DNA from: CAYLHX01 sp964383675
Lineage (GTDB): Bacteria; Patescibacteriota; Gracilibacteria; UBA1369; LOWO2-01-FULL-3
Length of the DNA stretch: 64,000 bases
NCBI GenBank assembly: GCA_964383675.1
Contig: CAYLHX010000003.1
Coordinates: 7,468-71,467, forward strand
Direction: 5' to 3'
Shown: positions 7,912-17,066 of the stretch, piece after piece
Position numbering within the stretch: the first letter of the stretch is position 1
How the letters are laid out: each line of letters begins with the position of its first letter
The notes under the pieces: generated by a model
What the model saw: the letters and a program-made list of their open reading frames with translations, nothing else
What the model was told of the DNA's origin: nothing
Database searches by the model: none
Position numbers and translations under genes: made by a program

Positions 7912-9426
7912 ATGAAAAAACAGTTAAGCTTTTGGTTAACAATAATATTCTTTTTGATAGCCGTAACCGGTACCTCGCTGGCGCTTGACACTTCGAGCTG
8001 GTTTGAATATAACGGCCTTTCAACCACCCACTCTTATTCCGTAAAATTCCCCACCGACTGGAAAGTAAAAACCTTTGGTGATGATCTGCAGGGCTTCAGC
8101 CCAAAAGATGAAAACGAGGCGGTGTTTTTAACGATTCAGGAATTCGAGGGGAAAACCTATACTCAAGCCATTAACTCCTATCTTGTCGGCAACAACAAGC
8201 TGGTGAACGTGGATGACAAGATCTTTTCAACCAACTCTGATATGCTGGTTAAAGAGGCGGCTTACCATAATTCCGACGAAGGAAGGGATTTTGCGATTAC
8301 TTTTATTAAGCGGGGTAGTTTGATTGTAGCTATCACCAACCCCAACTTGGATGGCAATAGCGATTACCCCGTACCGTCAGAACATAATGAAATGGTGAAG
8401 GAGATTTTTAATTCTTTCCGCTTCACCGATAACTGGCATCAATACATTGATTTTCAGGAAAAATACACTTTTGTGTTTCCAAAAAGTTTAAATTTGAACA
8501 GTCTGAGCGATGGTGTTGAACTCGTTGATGCCAAACAGCTAAATAGTACAATTTTTTCGCTTATTCACTATCCCGGCACTAAAATTTCCGAGGTGGCCGA
8601 AGAGGCTGAAGGTTATAGTGAAGAGTTAACTGAGGAGGCCAATATTCTCTTCCATGGTTTTAGCAAAGCCATCCGTGCGACCTATTATGACGAAGAGGCC
8701 GAAAAGGAATTAAATCGAATTTTTGTTGAACAAAACGGCAATAGCTACGGTATGACCGACATCAATATCGCCACCAACTTTCCACATCTGGACTACTATG
8801 ATCAATATATAATTGAGATCCTGGAAAGCTTTGAGTTCTTTGATATTTCGGGAAACTACAGTAGTTATCTCTACTTCCCGGACGTTCGTGACGATCACGA
8901 AAATGCCCAGTCCATTAATTTTCTTACCAGCCAGAAAGTTGTCGCGGGTTATCCGGACGGCACCTTTAAGCCTGATGGAGAAATCAATCGCGCCGAATTA
9001 ACCAAAATGATTGTGGCATCCGAACTTACACCCGATGCCAAGAAATATAAGGACTGTTTTCCCGATGTGAAAAATGAGTGGTTCGCACCTTTTGTCTGTT
9101 ATGCCAAGGAGCAGGGCTGGGTCGCCGGCTATCCCGATGGCACTTTTAAACCTGAACAAAGCGTGAATCGCGCCGAGGCTTTGAAAATCATTTTCGAGGT
9201 GAGCTTTAACGGAAAAAATATTGACCAGAAAGCAAAAAACACCCTTCCACTGGATGTTGATACCGATGACTGGTACGCCAGCTACTTCATCTTTGGCGAT
9301 AACAATAAACTGCTGGATAAACAGCACATTACCACCGATAAAGACGGCTATTTTTACCATCCTTCCAAGAACATAACTCGAAAAGAGGTAGCCGAAACCA
9401 TCTACCGTAGCATCATCTTCAACTAG
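7912..9426 (+). CDS. SLH-domain cell-surface protein
   Basis: A 504-residue exported protein with a signal peptide at residues 1-24 (KKQ, then a hydrophobic core). The middle (about 30-320) appears to hold two related domains of unknown function (each with a W-K/Y-TFVFP-like strand and an EI-SFRF-like end). From about 325 there are S-layer homology repeats, marked by VAGYPDGTFKPDGEINRAELTKMI and a second copy VAGYPDGTFKP with NRAEALKIIF, then a more divergent third. SLH repeats bind cell-wall polysaccharide, so the protein is probably anchored in the S-layer. Two other SLH proteins (14237 and 43387) have the repeats at the N-terminus instead. Confidence 0.85.
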   Translation: MKKQLSFWLTIIFFLIAVTGTSLALDTSSWFEYNGLSTTHSYSVKFPTDWKVKTFGDDLQGFSPKDENEAVFLTIQEFEGKTYTQAINSYLVGNNKLVNVDDKIFSTNSDMLVKEAAYHNSDEGRDFAITFIKRGSLIVAITNPNLDGNSDYPVPSEHNEMVKEIFNSFRFTDNWHQYIDFQEKYTFVFPKSLNLNSLSDGVELVDAKQLNSTIFSLIHYPGTKISEVAEEAEGYSEELTEEANILFHGFSKAIRATYYDEEAEKELNRIFVEQNGNSYGMTDINIATNFPHLDYYDQYIIEILESFEFFDISGNYSSYLYFPDVRDDHENAQSINFLTSQKVVAGYPDGTFKPDGEINRAELTKMIVASELTPDAKKYKDCFPDVKNEWFAPFVCYAKEQGWVAGYPDGTFKPEQSVNRAEALKIIFEVSFNGKNIDQKAKNTLPLDVDTDDWYASYFIFGDNNKLLDKQHITTDKDGYFYHPSKNITRKEVAETIYRSIIFN

Positions 9427-9477
9427 CAAAAGGCTTTTTGGTGTTATATACTGCTAGCCACTTTTGATTTTACTTCG

Positions 9478-9506
9478 TTGACATAGTGGAAAAAATGTTT
9501 TATAAT
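9478..9506 (+). promoter_or_regulatory. Consensus sigma70-type promoter
   Basis: TTGACA at 9478-9483, a 17-base spacer and TATAAT at 9501-9506 match the consensus at all twelve positions. Start of transcription is expected near 9513, about 20 bases before the DHH-protein ATG. Confidence 0.85.
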
Positions 9507-9531
9507 GTATAAATAGCATTTAGGTCATTCG

Positions 9532-11097
9532 ATGGGCAATAATAACACCACGCACAGACAAGTAATTGAACAAATCAAACGCAGCAAGAAGATTCTTGTA
9601 TTGCCATCGGCTCCCCCGGATGGGGATTCGATAGGTAGTGCCATTGCGCTTTATTTGTCCTTAAGTAAGCTAGGCAAGGAAGTTACGGTTATTTGTACCG
9701 ATCCGGTACCGGAAGTTTTACAGTTCCTGCCGAAAACTCGAATAATCGGTTCACAGATACATACCAGTAAAGATTTTATTATTACCTTGGACTGTTCGCA
9801 GGCCAAAGTAGATAATATTCAGCATGCTTTCGAGGACAATAAGGTCAACATCATTATCACTCCCAAAGAAGGTCAGTTTACTGAAACCGATGTGATTTTT
9901 GGTAAGGGTAAACTTAGCTATGACCTTATCATCACCGTGGACTGTGCCGAACTGAAACAGCTGCGGGATTTTTACGAAAACAATTTAGAGCTCTTCCATC
10001 AGGTGCCGGTGGTAAATATTGATCACCACGTTTCCAATAACCATTTTGGACGTATAAACCACGTGGATATTATGTCCTCCTCCACCACAGAGCTGATTTT
10101 GCCGATTTTGGAAGATTTGGGCAAAGAACAAAACATCGACCTTATCGATGAAGATATCGCCACACTTTTATTAACTGGTATTATTACCGATACAGGAAGT
10201 TTCCAGAATGCCAATACCACTCCCAGATCTTTTGCCAAGGCCGCCCAGCTTATTGCTTACGGAGCGCGTCAGCAGGAGATTATTCAACATATTTATAAAA
10301 CAAAGCAGCTTAGTCAGCTGAAGCTTTGGGGTAGGGTGCTATCGAAAATTCAAACCGATGAGGTTCATCGGATTGTTTGGTCGGTGGTTAGTCAGCAAGA
10401 CTTTAAAGATACCGAAAGCTCCGAAGAACAAACCGGAGACATCATCGATGAGCTCATGACCAATGCACCCGGTGCCGAGGTGATTCTTCTAATAAAAGAA
10501 AGACAAGATAACACCATTTCGGTAAGTATAAGAACTACCAGCCCCTCAATCGACTCTTCACAGATTGCCGAAGACTTTGGTGGTGGAGGACACACCCAGG
10601 CAGCCGGATTTCGCATATCCAGCATGAATTTGCGGGATGCCGAATATAAGATCATTGAATACGTGAAACAATTCCAACAAGATAGGTTGGGGCTTAACAC
10701 CGAGAAAACCACTGATCAAACTGACCAAACTGAACAGAGTGAAGAGATCATTAACGTTGAAGAGTTAATGAATCGTGTAAAGGAGGCGCAAAAGGCCGCA
10801 GATATGATGCCAAAAGCTGAAGATCAAGCCAGATACGAAAAGATGGATGAGACAAAGCCGGAAGTGCCGCTAAGTGAAGATAGCGAAAATCTCGATTTCC
10901 CCAAGAAAAAGAAGAAGAGACGCCGCAAAAAAAAGAGTAACGGAGAATCAACGGCGGAGCAGCAAGATTTTTCACCAACAACACCTCCTACTGAAAACAG
11001 TACCCCAGCAGCCGAAGTTGAAATAGCCGCAGTTGAAGAAGAACCCTCCGATTCAGAAGAATCCTCTACCGATTATGGTTATCGTTTTGAGGATTAA
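9532..11097 (+). CDS. DHH/DHHA1 phosphoesterase (NrnA-like)
   Basis: Likely degrades short oligoribonucleotides or pAp, as NrnA proteins do. The N-terminal DHH domain shows SAPPDGDSIGSAIAL, ITVDCAE and NIDHHVSN (about residue 164); the DHHA1 domain shows FGGGGHTQAAGFRI (about 350). The last 130 residues are unusual: an acidic low-complexity tail broken by a dense basic run with KKKKKRRRKKK, which could bind nucleic acid or the membrane. The core is about 385 residues, so the tail is an extra. It is driven by a perfect consensus promoter. Its 3' end overlaps the convergent yebC gene by 4 bases. Confidence 0.9.
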   Translation: MGNNNTTHRQVIEQIKRSKKILVLPSAPPDGDSIGSAIALYLSLSKLGKEVTVICTDPVPEVLQFLPKTRIIGSQIHTSKDFIITLDCSQAKVDNIQHAFEDNKVNIIITPKEGQFTETDVIFGKGKLSYDLIITVDCAELKQLRDFYENNLELFHQVPVVNIDHHVSNNHFGRINHVDIMSSSTTELILPILEDLGKEQNIDLIDEDIATLLLTGIITDTGSFQNANTTPRSFAKAAQLIAYGARQQEIIQHIYKTKQLSQLKLWGRVLSKIQTDEVHRIVWSVVSQQDFKDTESSEEQTGDIIDELMTNAPGAEVILLIKERQDNTISVSIRTTSPSIDSSQIAEDFGGGGHTQAAGFRISSMNLRDAEYKIIEYVKQFQQDRLGLNTEKTTDQTDQTEQSEEIINVEELMNRVKEAQKAADMMPKAEDQARYEKMDETKPEVPLSEDSENLDFPKKKKKRRRKKKSNGESTAEQQDFSPTTPPTENSTPAAEVEIAAVEEEPSDSEESSTDYGYRFED

Positions 11098-11843
11098 AGT
11101 TTTTCCAAAATTTCCATGGGAATGTCAAAATTGCTGTAGACATTGGCCACATCTTCATCATCTTCCAAGGCCTCAACCAATTTAATGACCTTCCGGGCAT
11201 CCTCCAGATTATCAACCTTTACCGGAGTTTTTGGTACATAATTAAGCTCCGCCTTGTGAATTTCAAACCCGGATTCTATTAGATTGTCCTTCACCTGCAT
11301 CAATTCGGTCGGGGAAGTAATTACCTCTATATCGCCATCCTCAATTTCCAAGTCTTCCGCGCCGGCATCAATAATCTGCAGTTCCGCCTCATCCCGATCT
11401 CTGGCTCCTAATTTTGTTAAAATTAAGCCCTTTTTTTCAAACATCCAACCAACCGTGCCGGCCTCTCCCATGTTCCCGCCATTTTTGGTAAATGCTATTT
11501 TTACATTGGAAACCGAACGATTCCTGTTATCGGTAATAACTTGAACATACATCGCAGTACCGGCCGGTCCAAAACCCTCGTACATAATCTCCTCAAAATT
11601 CATTCCATCCTTATCATCGCCGGACCCCTTTTTTACGGCCTTCTCAATATTGGCATTTGGCACATTATCGGCTTTGGCATTGGCGATCGCACTCCTAAGC
11701 CCCGGATTCATCTCCGGATCATCACCACCATCGCGCGCGGCAATGGCAATCAGCTTGGCGTGCTTGGTAAAAATCTTACCGCGTTTTGCATCGGCGGCGC
11801 CTTTTTTATGTTTAATTGAATGCCACTTTGAATGTCCAGACAT
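11094..11843 (-). CDS. yebC: YebC/PmpR-family protein
   Basis: Members are described as transcription regulators and, more recently, as factors that help ribosomes at difficult sequences. I start at the ATG that gives MSGHSKWHSIKHKKGAADAKR, the invariant family N-terminus; the frame is open 19 codons further upstream but that part is not conserved. Product about 249 residues, the standard length, with GPAGTAMYVQVITDNRNRS and the acidic DLEDARKVIKLVEALEDDEDV region. It is convergent with the DHH gene. Confidence 0.96.
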   Translation of the reverse strand: MSGHSKWHSIKHKKGAADAKRGKIFTKHAKLIAIAARDGGDDPEMNPGLRSAIANAKADNVPNANIEKAVKKGSGDDKDGMNFEEIMYEGFGPAGTAMYVQVITDNRNRSVSNVKIAFTKNGGNMGEAGTVGWMFEKKGLILTKLGARDRDEAELQIIDAGAEDLEIEDGDIEVITSPTELMQVKDNLIESGFEIHKAELNYVPKTPVKVDNLEDARKVIKLVEALEDDEDVANVYSNFDIPMEILEKL

Positions 11844-11859
11844 AGCACAAACTTTAATC

Positions 11860-12807
11860 TTAAGCGGGCGAATTATATACGTCTTCCCGCTCTTTTGCAA
11901 AAATCATTTTGATCGGAATCAGTCCAATCGCCCAGACAAATTCATAGAAAACCGTCACCAATACCGTTAGGGAATCAAAATATTCATTGGCTACGACAAT
12001 AGATAACCCGGCATTGAAGTAGGCAAAAATAATTATGCCGGTTACCAACAGGTCGGCTTTGGAACGCATAAATGAGATGAAGGCGTAAAAGTGAAAGAAA
12101 AGTGATAATCCGACAACCAGCGCGAAGATATTGATCGATTTAGCCAGATCTTGGAGTATAAATTCGGAATAGGGTGCGAAAACCGAAATCATAAAAATAA
12201 AAATCAGTAGAGTAGCTATGGGGGAAGAACGTTTATTTATGGTTTTTACAAGGTCGGGTTTAAATTTTTCCAGGAGGTAGGCCAAGATGAATGGTCCGGT
12301 GACTAAAATGAGCAGAAACAAAAATATGGAAAAGAAATCCAAGGCAACCGCGGTACCGACTGTATATTTTAAAACCAAGGGCATGGTGATCGGAGCGATT
12401 AAATTGCTCACTACCGTAAGTACCAGCCCCAAATTTATGTCTCCTTTTAAGATCATTAATAGGCTGGGACCCGCCACTGCCGCCGGACTTGCAGCCAATA
12501 AGACCAGACCTGGTAGGTATTCTTTTGGCAACATCAGTGCCAAAAAGTAGACAATTACCGGCAAAATAATCATCTTGGAAATGGTCAGGAAGGTTATTAA
12601 CCGAACACGTTTAAAACTCTTTAGAAAATCCAGCAGATTGGTTTTGAGAGTGGCAAGCAGCAGCATTAGAAATAGATTGAAGGGAAGAGAAGCCTCCAGA
12701 AAAGTTAAAACTCCCGACTCAGAGCCGACGCTCCAACCTAGCAAAATACCAAAAACTATTCCACTGGTTATCACCAAACCAAAATGGCGCTGCAAGAACT
12801 TAATCAT
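11860..12807 (-). CDS. Bile acid:sodium symporter (BASS) family carrier
   Basis: A 315-residue inner-membrane protein with about nine to ten hydrophobic segments. The family-like crossover motif region is seen as ASPAAVAGPSLLMILKGD and VSNLIAPITMPL. Family members move organic anions, bile acids or pantothenate with sodium; the substrate here cannot be told. It follows the malic enzyme gene by one base, so a role in dicarboxylate or other organic acid uptake is plausible but unproven. Confidence 0.75.
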   Translation of the reverse strand: MIKFLQRHFGLVITSGIVFGILLGWSVGSESGVLTFLEASLPFNLFLMLLLATLKTNLLDFLKSFKRVRLITFLTISKMIILPVIVYFLALMLPKEYLPGLVLLAASPAAVAGPSLLMILKGDINLGLVLTVVSNLIAPITMPLVLKYTVGTAVALDFFSIFLFLLILVTGPFILAYLLEKFKPDLVKTINKRSSPIATLLIFIFMISVFAPYSEFILQDLAKSINIFALVVGLSLFFHFYAFISFMRSKADLLVTGIIIFAYFNAGLSIVVANEYFDSLTVLVTVFYEFVWAIGLIPIKMIFAKEREDVYNSPA

Positions 12808-12808
12808 A

Positions 12809-13960
12809 CTATTTTTTTACGTGTTTTTTCACCGCTTTCGCAACCGCTTCGGCAACACCTTTGTCAAAGGCGTCCGGTATAAACTTTTTTGGTGTGGGGT
12901 TCTTCACCAAATTGGCCAACGCCTCCGCCGCCGACAACTTCATCTTTTCGGTAATATCCTTTGCTCGCGCCTCCAGCGCGCCCTTGAAAATACCGGGAAA
13001 GACCAAAACATTGTTTACTTGATTCGGATACATGCTGGAGCCGGTAGCAATAATTCGGGCCCCGGCCGCCCTGGCATCTTCCGGACTAATCTCCTGTACC
13101 GGATTGGCCATGGCAAAAATAATGGGATCCTCGTTCATGGACTTCACCATCGCTTTGGAAACGGTGTTAGGTTGAGAAACGCCAATAAAAACATCCGCTC
13201 CTTTCATGGCCTCCGCCAAGTCACCCTTAATTTTTTCTTTATTGGTAATCTTGGCCATCTCTTTTTTTGTCTCGTTCAAATCCGCACGTCCCTGATAAAT
13301 AACCCCCTTACTGTCTTGTAAAATCAAATTTTTGAAACCATAACTCAAAAGCAGTTTTGCAATTGCGATACCCGCAGCACCCGCTCCACTAATCACCACA
13401 CGGACTTTCTCCTTCTTTTTGCCACTTACTTTTAGAGCATTAATTAAGCCGGCCAAAGTGACAATAGCCGTGCCGTGCTGATCATCATGAAAGACCGGAA
13501 TATCCAGTTCCTTGCTCAGACGCTCTTCTATTTCAAAACAGCGTGGCGCGCTGATATCTTCCAAATTAATACCTCCAAAAGAAGGTGCAATCGCCTTCAC
13601 GATATTAATAATCTCCTCGGAATCTTCGCTGTTTATACAAATGGGAACGGCACTTAGTCCCGCAAACTTCCTGATTAAAGCACATTTACCTTCCATAACC
13701 GGCAAACCTGCCAGTGCCCCTATATTTCCCAGGCCAAGAACGGCGGTGCCATCGGTTACTACCGCCACCACTGTGCCTCGGTAGGTGTAGTCATAGGCTT
13801 TTTCCGGATTTTTGGCAATCTCTTTACAAGGTTCCGCCACACCCGGGGTATAGTAAATACTCAGATCCCTTTTACTGTTCAAAGGCACTTTAGATGTAAC
13901 TTCCAGCTTACCTTTATGTTTTTTGTGTTCAGCTAAAGCAATTTTCCTTAATTCGGACAT
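12809..13960 (-). CDS. Malic enzyme, NAD(P)-dependent
   Basis: Oxidative decarboxylation of malate to pyruvate with reduction of NAD(P). The 383-residue length is that of the short bacterial type. Motifs seen: SIYYTPGVAEPC near the N-terminus, the VTDGTAVLGLGNIGALAG dinucleotide and metal region, FHDDQHGTAIV containing metal-binding acids, and a second Rossmann motif VISGAGAAGIAIAKLL. It forms a one-base-gap pair with the BASS-family carrier downstream. Cofactor choice cannot be read safely. Confidence 0.94.
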   Translation of the reverse strand: MSELRKIALAEHKKHKGKLEVTSKVPLNSKRDLSIYYTPGVAEPCKEIAKNPEKAYDYTYRGTVVAVVTDGTAVLGLGNIGALAGLPVMEGKCALIRKFAGLSAVPICINSEDSEEIINIVKAIAPSFGGINLEDISAPRCFEIEERLSKELDIPVFHDDQHGTAIVTLAGLINALKVSGKKKEKVRVVISGAGAAGIAIAKLLLSYGFKNLILQDSKGVIYQGRADLNETKKEMAKITNKEKIKGDLAEAMKGADVFIGVSQPNTVSKAMVKSMNEDPIIFAMANPVQEISPEDARAAGARIIATGSSMYPNQVNNVLVFPGIFKGALEARAKDITEKMKLSAAEALANLVKNPTPKKFIPDAFDKGVAEAVAKAVKKHVKK

Positions 13961-13981
13961 ACTGTATAGAGTGATTAAGTT

Positions 13982-14224
13982 TTATTCGCTAGGAGGGGGG
14001 AAGGTTGGTGCCTCCACCGAAGGGGGACCATCCGGAGTGGAGGTGCTGCCCGGAGTTATCATTGTGGTATCATTTTCATTTTGTTCAATCAAAATCTCTT
14101 CCAGTTCAACCGGATCGGTGGTAATCAGAGAATAAATAAAAGCCGCAACCGCAACTGTAATGATAATCAAGGCCGCATAGACAAAACTGAAATACTGTTT
14201 TGCTTCTTTTTTTGGATCTGGCAT
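13982..14224 (-). CDS. Small single-pass membrane protein, unknown
   Basis: An 80-residue product not recognised as any family: a polar N-terminus, one membrane helix at about residues 15-35 (VYAALIIITVAVAAFIYSLI), then an acidic and Pro/Ser/Thr-rich tail that would face outside. It lies 12 bases downstream of an SLH protein gene and 21 bases upstream of malic enzyme, on the same strand, which supports it being real. Confidence 0.55.
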   Translation of the reverse strand: MPDPKKEAKQYFSFVYAALIIITVAVAAFIYSLITTDPVELEEILIEQNENDTTMITPGSTSTPDGPPSVEAPTFPPPSE

Positions 14225-14236
14225 ATTTTGTGGTTA

Positions 14237-15565
14237 TTAAAATGCGCTGGTCTTGCCCTCTTTCTTGTCCAGAATCACATCGGCGGCACGTTCATATTTG
14301 AAAGTATAGTTGAGAGCTTCACTATAATAGTAGTCAACCGGTCCGGTGCCAACACCAATTGTATCTGTTTCGATAATAACGCTATCCGGCAGTTTATCAA
14401 TCATCTCCATACCTTTTCCTTCCATCAGAATGTTGGCAAAAATCTCACTCTTTAATGTCTCATAATCATCCCCAGCATCAGTAACTGTGTCCTCGCTGTA
14501 TTCAAAAGTTGAAAGCATCGCCTTAATAACTTGTTGATTCAGATAGGCCAATCCGCCATTGCCAAATTCGGTGTAGATGGCCAAAACTTTACCGCTATCC
14601 ATATATAGGTACCAATCTACGATTCTTTGTTCCGGATAAAGTACCTCCATTGCCGCCAATCCCTCCAAATCAAATTCGGTGTATTTGGCATTTGGGAAAG
14701 CGAGCTTCAAATTGGCAAAATATTGCGTGGAATTCAAACCTCCCTTGTTCTCATCCAAGACCACCTTTACGGTCGCACCGTTGGGATAACTTCTCCAGGG
14801 CGAAAACTGATAAAGCGCCTCATCATAGCTATAGAAAGTCACCTCCTTACCGTTTTCTTCTACGCTCCAGCTGCTATCATCATAGCGAATTTTGAAGGGT
14901 AGATTTTTGCTGGCATATTCAGGCCAGTTTAAATGCAGAGGAAAGGGCTCCTCGGTTTCCTGCACAATCAACATTCTATAAATGACTTCTGCAAAAGCAC
15001 CGCGGGTCATGTTATCTTCGGCGTGCAGTTTGCCGTCATCATGTGAGAAGACAATGTTATTGTCGCGAGCGAAAAGAGCATGTGGCGCATACCACTCGTC
15101 TTTGTTCACATCCATAAAGACCTTTTGTTCAACAGTGCTTGGTAGGTCAACCTTGCCGGCCAACACCACCATCTTTAAAGTCTCGGCCAGATTGACAGTA
15201 GCACCGGGTTTAAAAGTACCATCTGGGTAACCGCTTAGCACACCGGCTTTTTGGCCCGACATCACAAAATCAAAAAACCACTCTCCTTGAGGAACATCTG
15301 GAAATATCTCTTCAGCATCCTCCACCTTTTCAACGCCAAAAGCTCCAACTATTATCTTTATAGCCTCGGCACGGTTGACCGGATCTTCCGGTTTGAAAGT
15401 TCCATCGGGATAACCATTGATAATATCCAGATCATCCAGATATTCCACGGCCTCATAATTCAGATGGTCCTCGCCGACATCGGGGTAAGAGGCAGCAAAA
15501 ACACCTGTAGTGGAAAGAAAAATCAAGAGAAATGAGGGAGCGATTAGGCTCAATATTTTTTTCAT
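14237..15565 (-). CDS. SLH-domain cell-surface protein
   Basis: A 442-residue exported protein. Residues 1-24 are a signal peptide (KKILSLIAPSFLLIFL, cleavage after FAA). Three SLH repeats follow at about 28-200, with INGYPDGTFKPEDPVNRAEAIKII and LSGYPDGTFKPGATVNLAETLKMV as the clearest copies. The remaining 240 residues form a beta-rich domain not recognised. The SLH repeats probably bind the cell wall and present the C-terminal domain. A TATATT hexamer lies about 8 bases before the ATG on the minus strand, suggesting a very short leader. Confidence 0.85.
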   Translation of the reverse strand: MKKILSLIAPSFLLIFLSTTGVFAASYPDVGEDHLNYEAVEYLDDLDIINGYPDGTFKPEDPVNRAEAIKIIVGAFGVEKVEDAEEIFPDVPQGEWFFDFVMSGQKAGVLSGYPDGTFKPGATVNLAETLKMVVLAGKVDLPSTVEQKVFMDVNKDEWYAPHALFARDNNIVFSHDDGKLHAEDNMTRGAFAEVIYRMLIVQETEEPFPLHLNWPEYASKNLPFKIRYDDSSWSVEENGKEVTFYSYDEALYQFSPWRSYPNGATVKVVLDENKGGLNSTQYFANLKLAFPNAKYTEFDLEGLAAMEVLYPEQRIVDWYLYMDSGKVLAIYTEFGNGGLAYLNQQVIKAMLSTFEYSEDTVTDAGDDYETLKSEIFANILMEGKGMEMIDKLPDSVIIETDTIGVGTGPVDYYYSEALNYTFKYERAADVILDKKEGKTSAF

Positions 15566-15629
15566 ACCCTAAATATAACAATAACCACACTTACCAGCAA
15601 ATAAAATCTGGATCGAGTTATTACAAAAT

Positions 15630-16976
15630 TTAGGAGTAAACCAAATCCCCCGGAGAATAAAGGTCAAGTTGATCTTCACCGATTAACTTCACCAGCTTTT
15701 CCACAACCTTATCAAATTTAACCGTCTCCTGAGATCCTTTTTGCATATTGCGAATAATGGCGGTGCCTTCACGCACCTCGGTAATTCCAATAAGCACAGT
15801 ATAAGGCACCTTAAACTTATCTGCCAACTTCAGCTGAATATTGATGGAACCTTTACCAAGCGCACCCATGGTTTTAATTCCAGCTTCCCGCAGGTCGTCA
15901 ATCAAAGTAAGACATTTCTTTTTGGCCTCTTTGCCAAGCTGGGCCACAAAAACATGCAGATTATCTTTCGAAGGGACTCTGATTTTTTCCCTCTTCATGT
16001 TTGCGATCAGGCGCTCCACTCCGGCGGCGTAACCTACGGCGGGTGTTGGTTGACCTCCCATCAGTTCAATCAGCCCATCATAACGGCCACCACCACCCAC
16101 GGCATTTTGGGCTCCTTCGTTTTTATCCCAGAATTCAAAAACCGTCTTCGCATAGTAGTCCAAACCGCGAACAAGTTTAGTGTTTTCCACATATTCGATA
16201 CCAATCTCCTCCAAGTACTCTTTAAGCTCCTCATGATACTCCAAGGATTCTTTATCCAAGTAATCTCTCATCGCCGGCGCCAATTGAGCCAAAATCTGAC
16301 AATCCTCTTCCTTACAATCTAAAAGCCGTAGCGGATTTGTTCGTAGACGACTCACGCAGTTTTCACATAGTGATCGCTCCTTGCCAACATAATAATCTTC
16401 CAGAGTTTGCATATATTTTTTGCGGGCTTCCGGGGTGCCGATAGTATTTAGCTGCAAAGAAAACATTTCCCCCAGTCCCAAATCATCATGAACCTTATGT
16501 GCAAGTTGAATAATTTGCGCGTCCAATGCCGGATCGCTCTCACCGATTATCTCAAAACCGAATTGCCAAAATTGCCTGTAGCGTCCTTTTTGGGGTTTGT
16601 CATAACGGAAATGTGGCTCAAAATAATAGAGCATTACTGGTTGCGGCCATTGATTCATACCGTTTTGAATATAAGAACGGGCAACTCCTGCGGTTCCTTC
16701 CGGCTTTAAAGTAAGACTTCTGCCCTTGCGATCCTCAAAAGTATACATCTCCTTGCTCACAATATCGGACCCTTCGCCAATAGTTCTCTTAAAAACATCG
16801 GTATATTCAAATATCGGCGTGGAAATACGTCGGAAACCGGCTTGTCTGCCGCGATGACGCACCACCTTCTTGATAAAAGTGTGAAATTCATGATCGCCCG
16901 GTAGAATGTCATGAACTCCTTTCGGTGTTTGAAATGGTTCGTACTTGATCTTAGTATCGTCCTTGCCGTCCGACAT
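15630..16976 (-). CDS. hisS: Histidyl-tRNA synthetase
   Basis: Charges tRNA-His. Class II synthetase of 448 residues. Motif 1 region follows QTPKGVHDILPGD; motif 2 is seen as FRYDKPQKGRYRQFWQFGFE; the histidine-specific LVRGLDYYAKTVFEFW and motif 3 AVGYAAGVERLI are present; the C-terminal anticodon-binding domain follows. Everything needed for activity appears intact. It sits 90 bases downstream of tsaD on the same strand. Confidence 0.97.
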   Translation of the reverse strand: MSDGKDDTKIKYEPFQTPKGVHDILPGDHEFHTFIKKVVRHRGRQAGFRRISTPIFEYTDVFKRTIGEGSDIVSKEMYTFEDRKGRSLTLKPEGTAGVARSYIQNGMNQWPQPVMLYYFEPHFRYDKPQKGRYRQFWQFGFEIIGESDPALDAQIIQLAHKVHDDLGLGEMFSLQLNTIGTPEARKKYMQTLEDYYVGKERSLCENCVSRLRTNPLRLLDCKEEDCQILAQLAPAMRDYLDKESLEYHEELKEYLEEIGIEYVENTKLVRGLDYYAKTVFEFWDKNEGAQNAVGGGGRYDGLIELMGGQPTPAVGYAAGVERLIANMKREKIRVPSKDNLHVFVAQLGKEAKKKCLTLIDDLREAGIKTMGALGKGSINIQLKLADKFKVPYTVLIGITEVREGTAIIRNMQKGSQETVKFDKVVEKLVKLIGEDQLDLYSPGDLVYS

Positions 16977-17066
16977 AGAGGTGAAAATAAATGATAATAG
17001 AGCCCAAAGACACTAGATATCATTGTAGGACATTTATCAGATATTTCAAGGGTGAATTTCCGACCT

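Noticed and set aside
9424..9457. Terminator after the SLH gene (CTAGCA...TGCTAG)
   Set aside because: The arms are only 6 bp with a 22-base loop and no T run follows.
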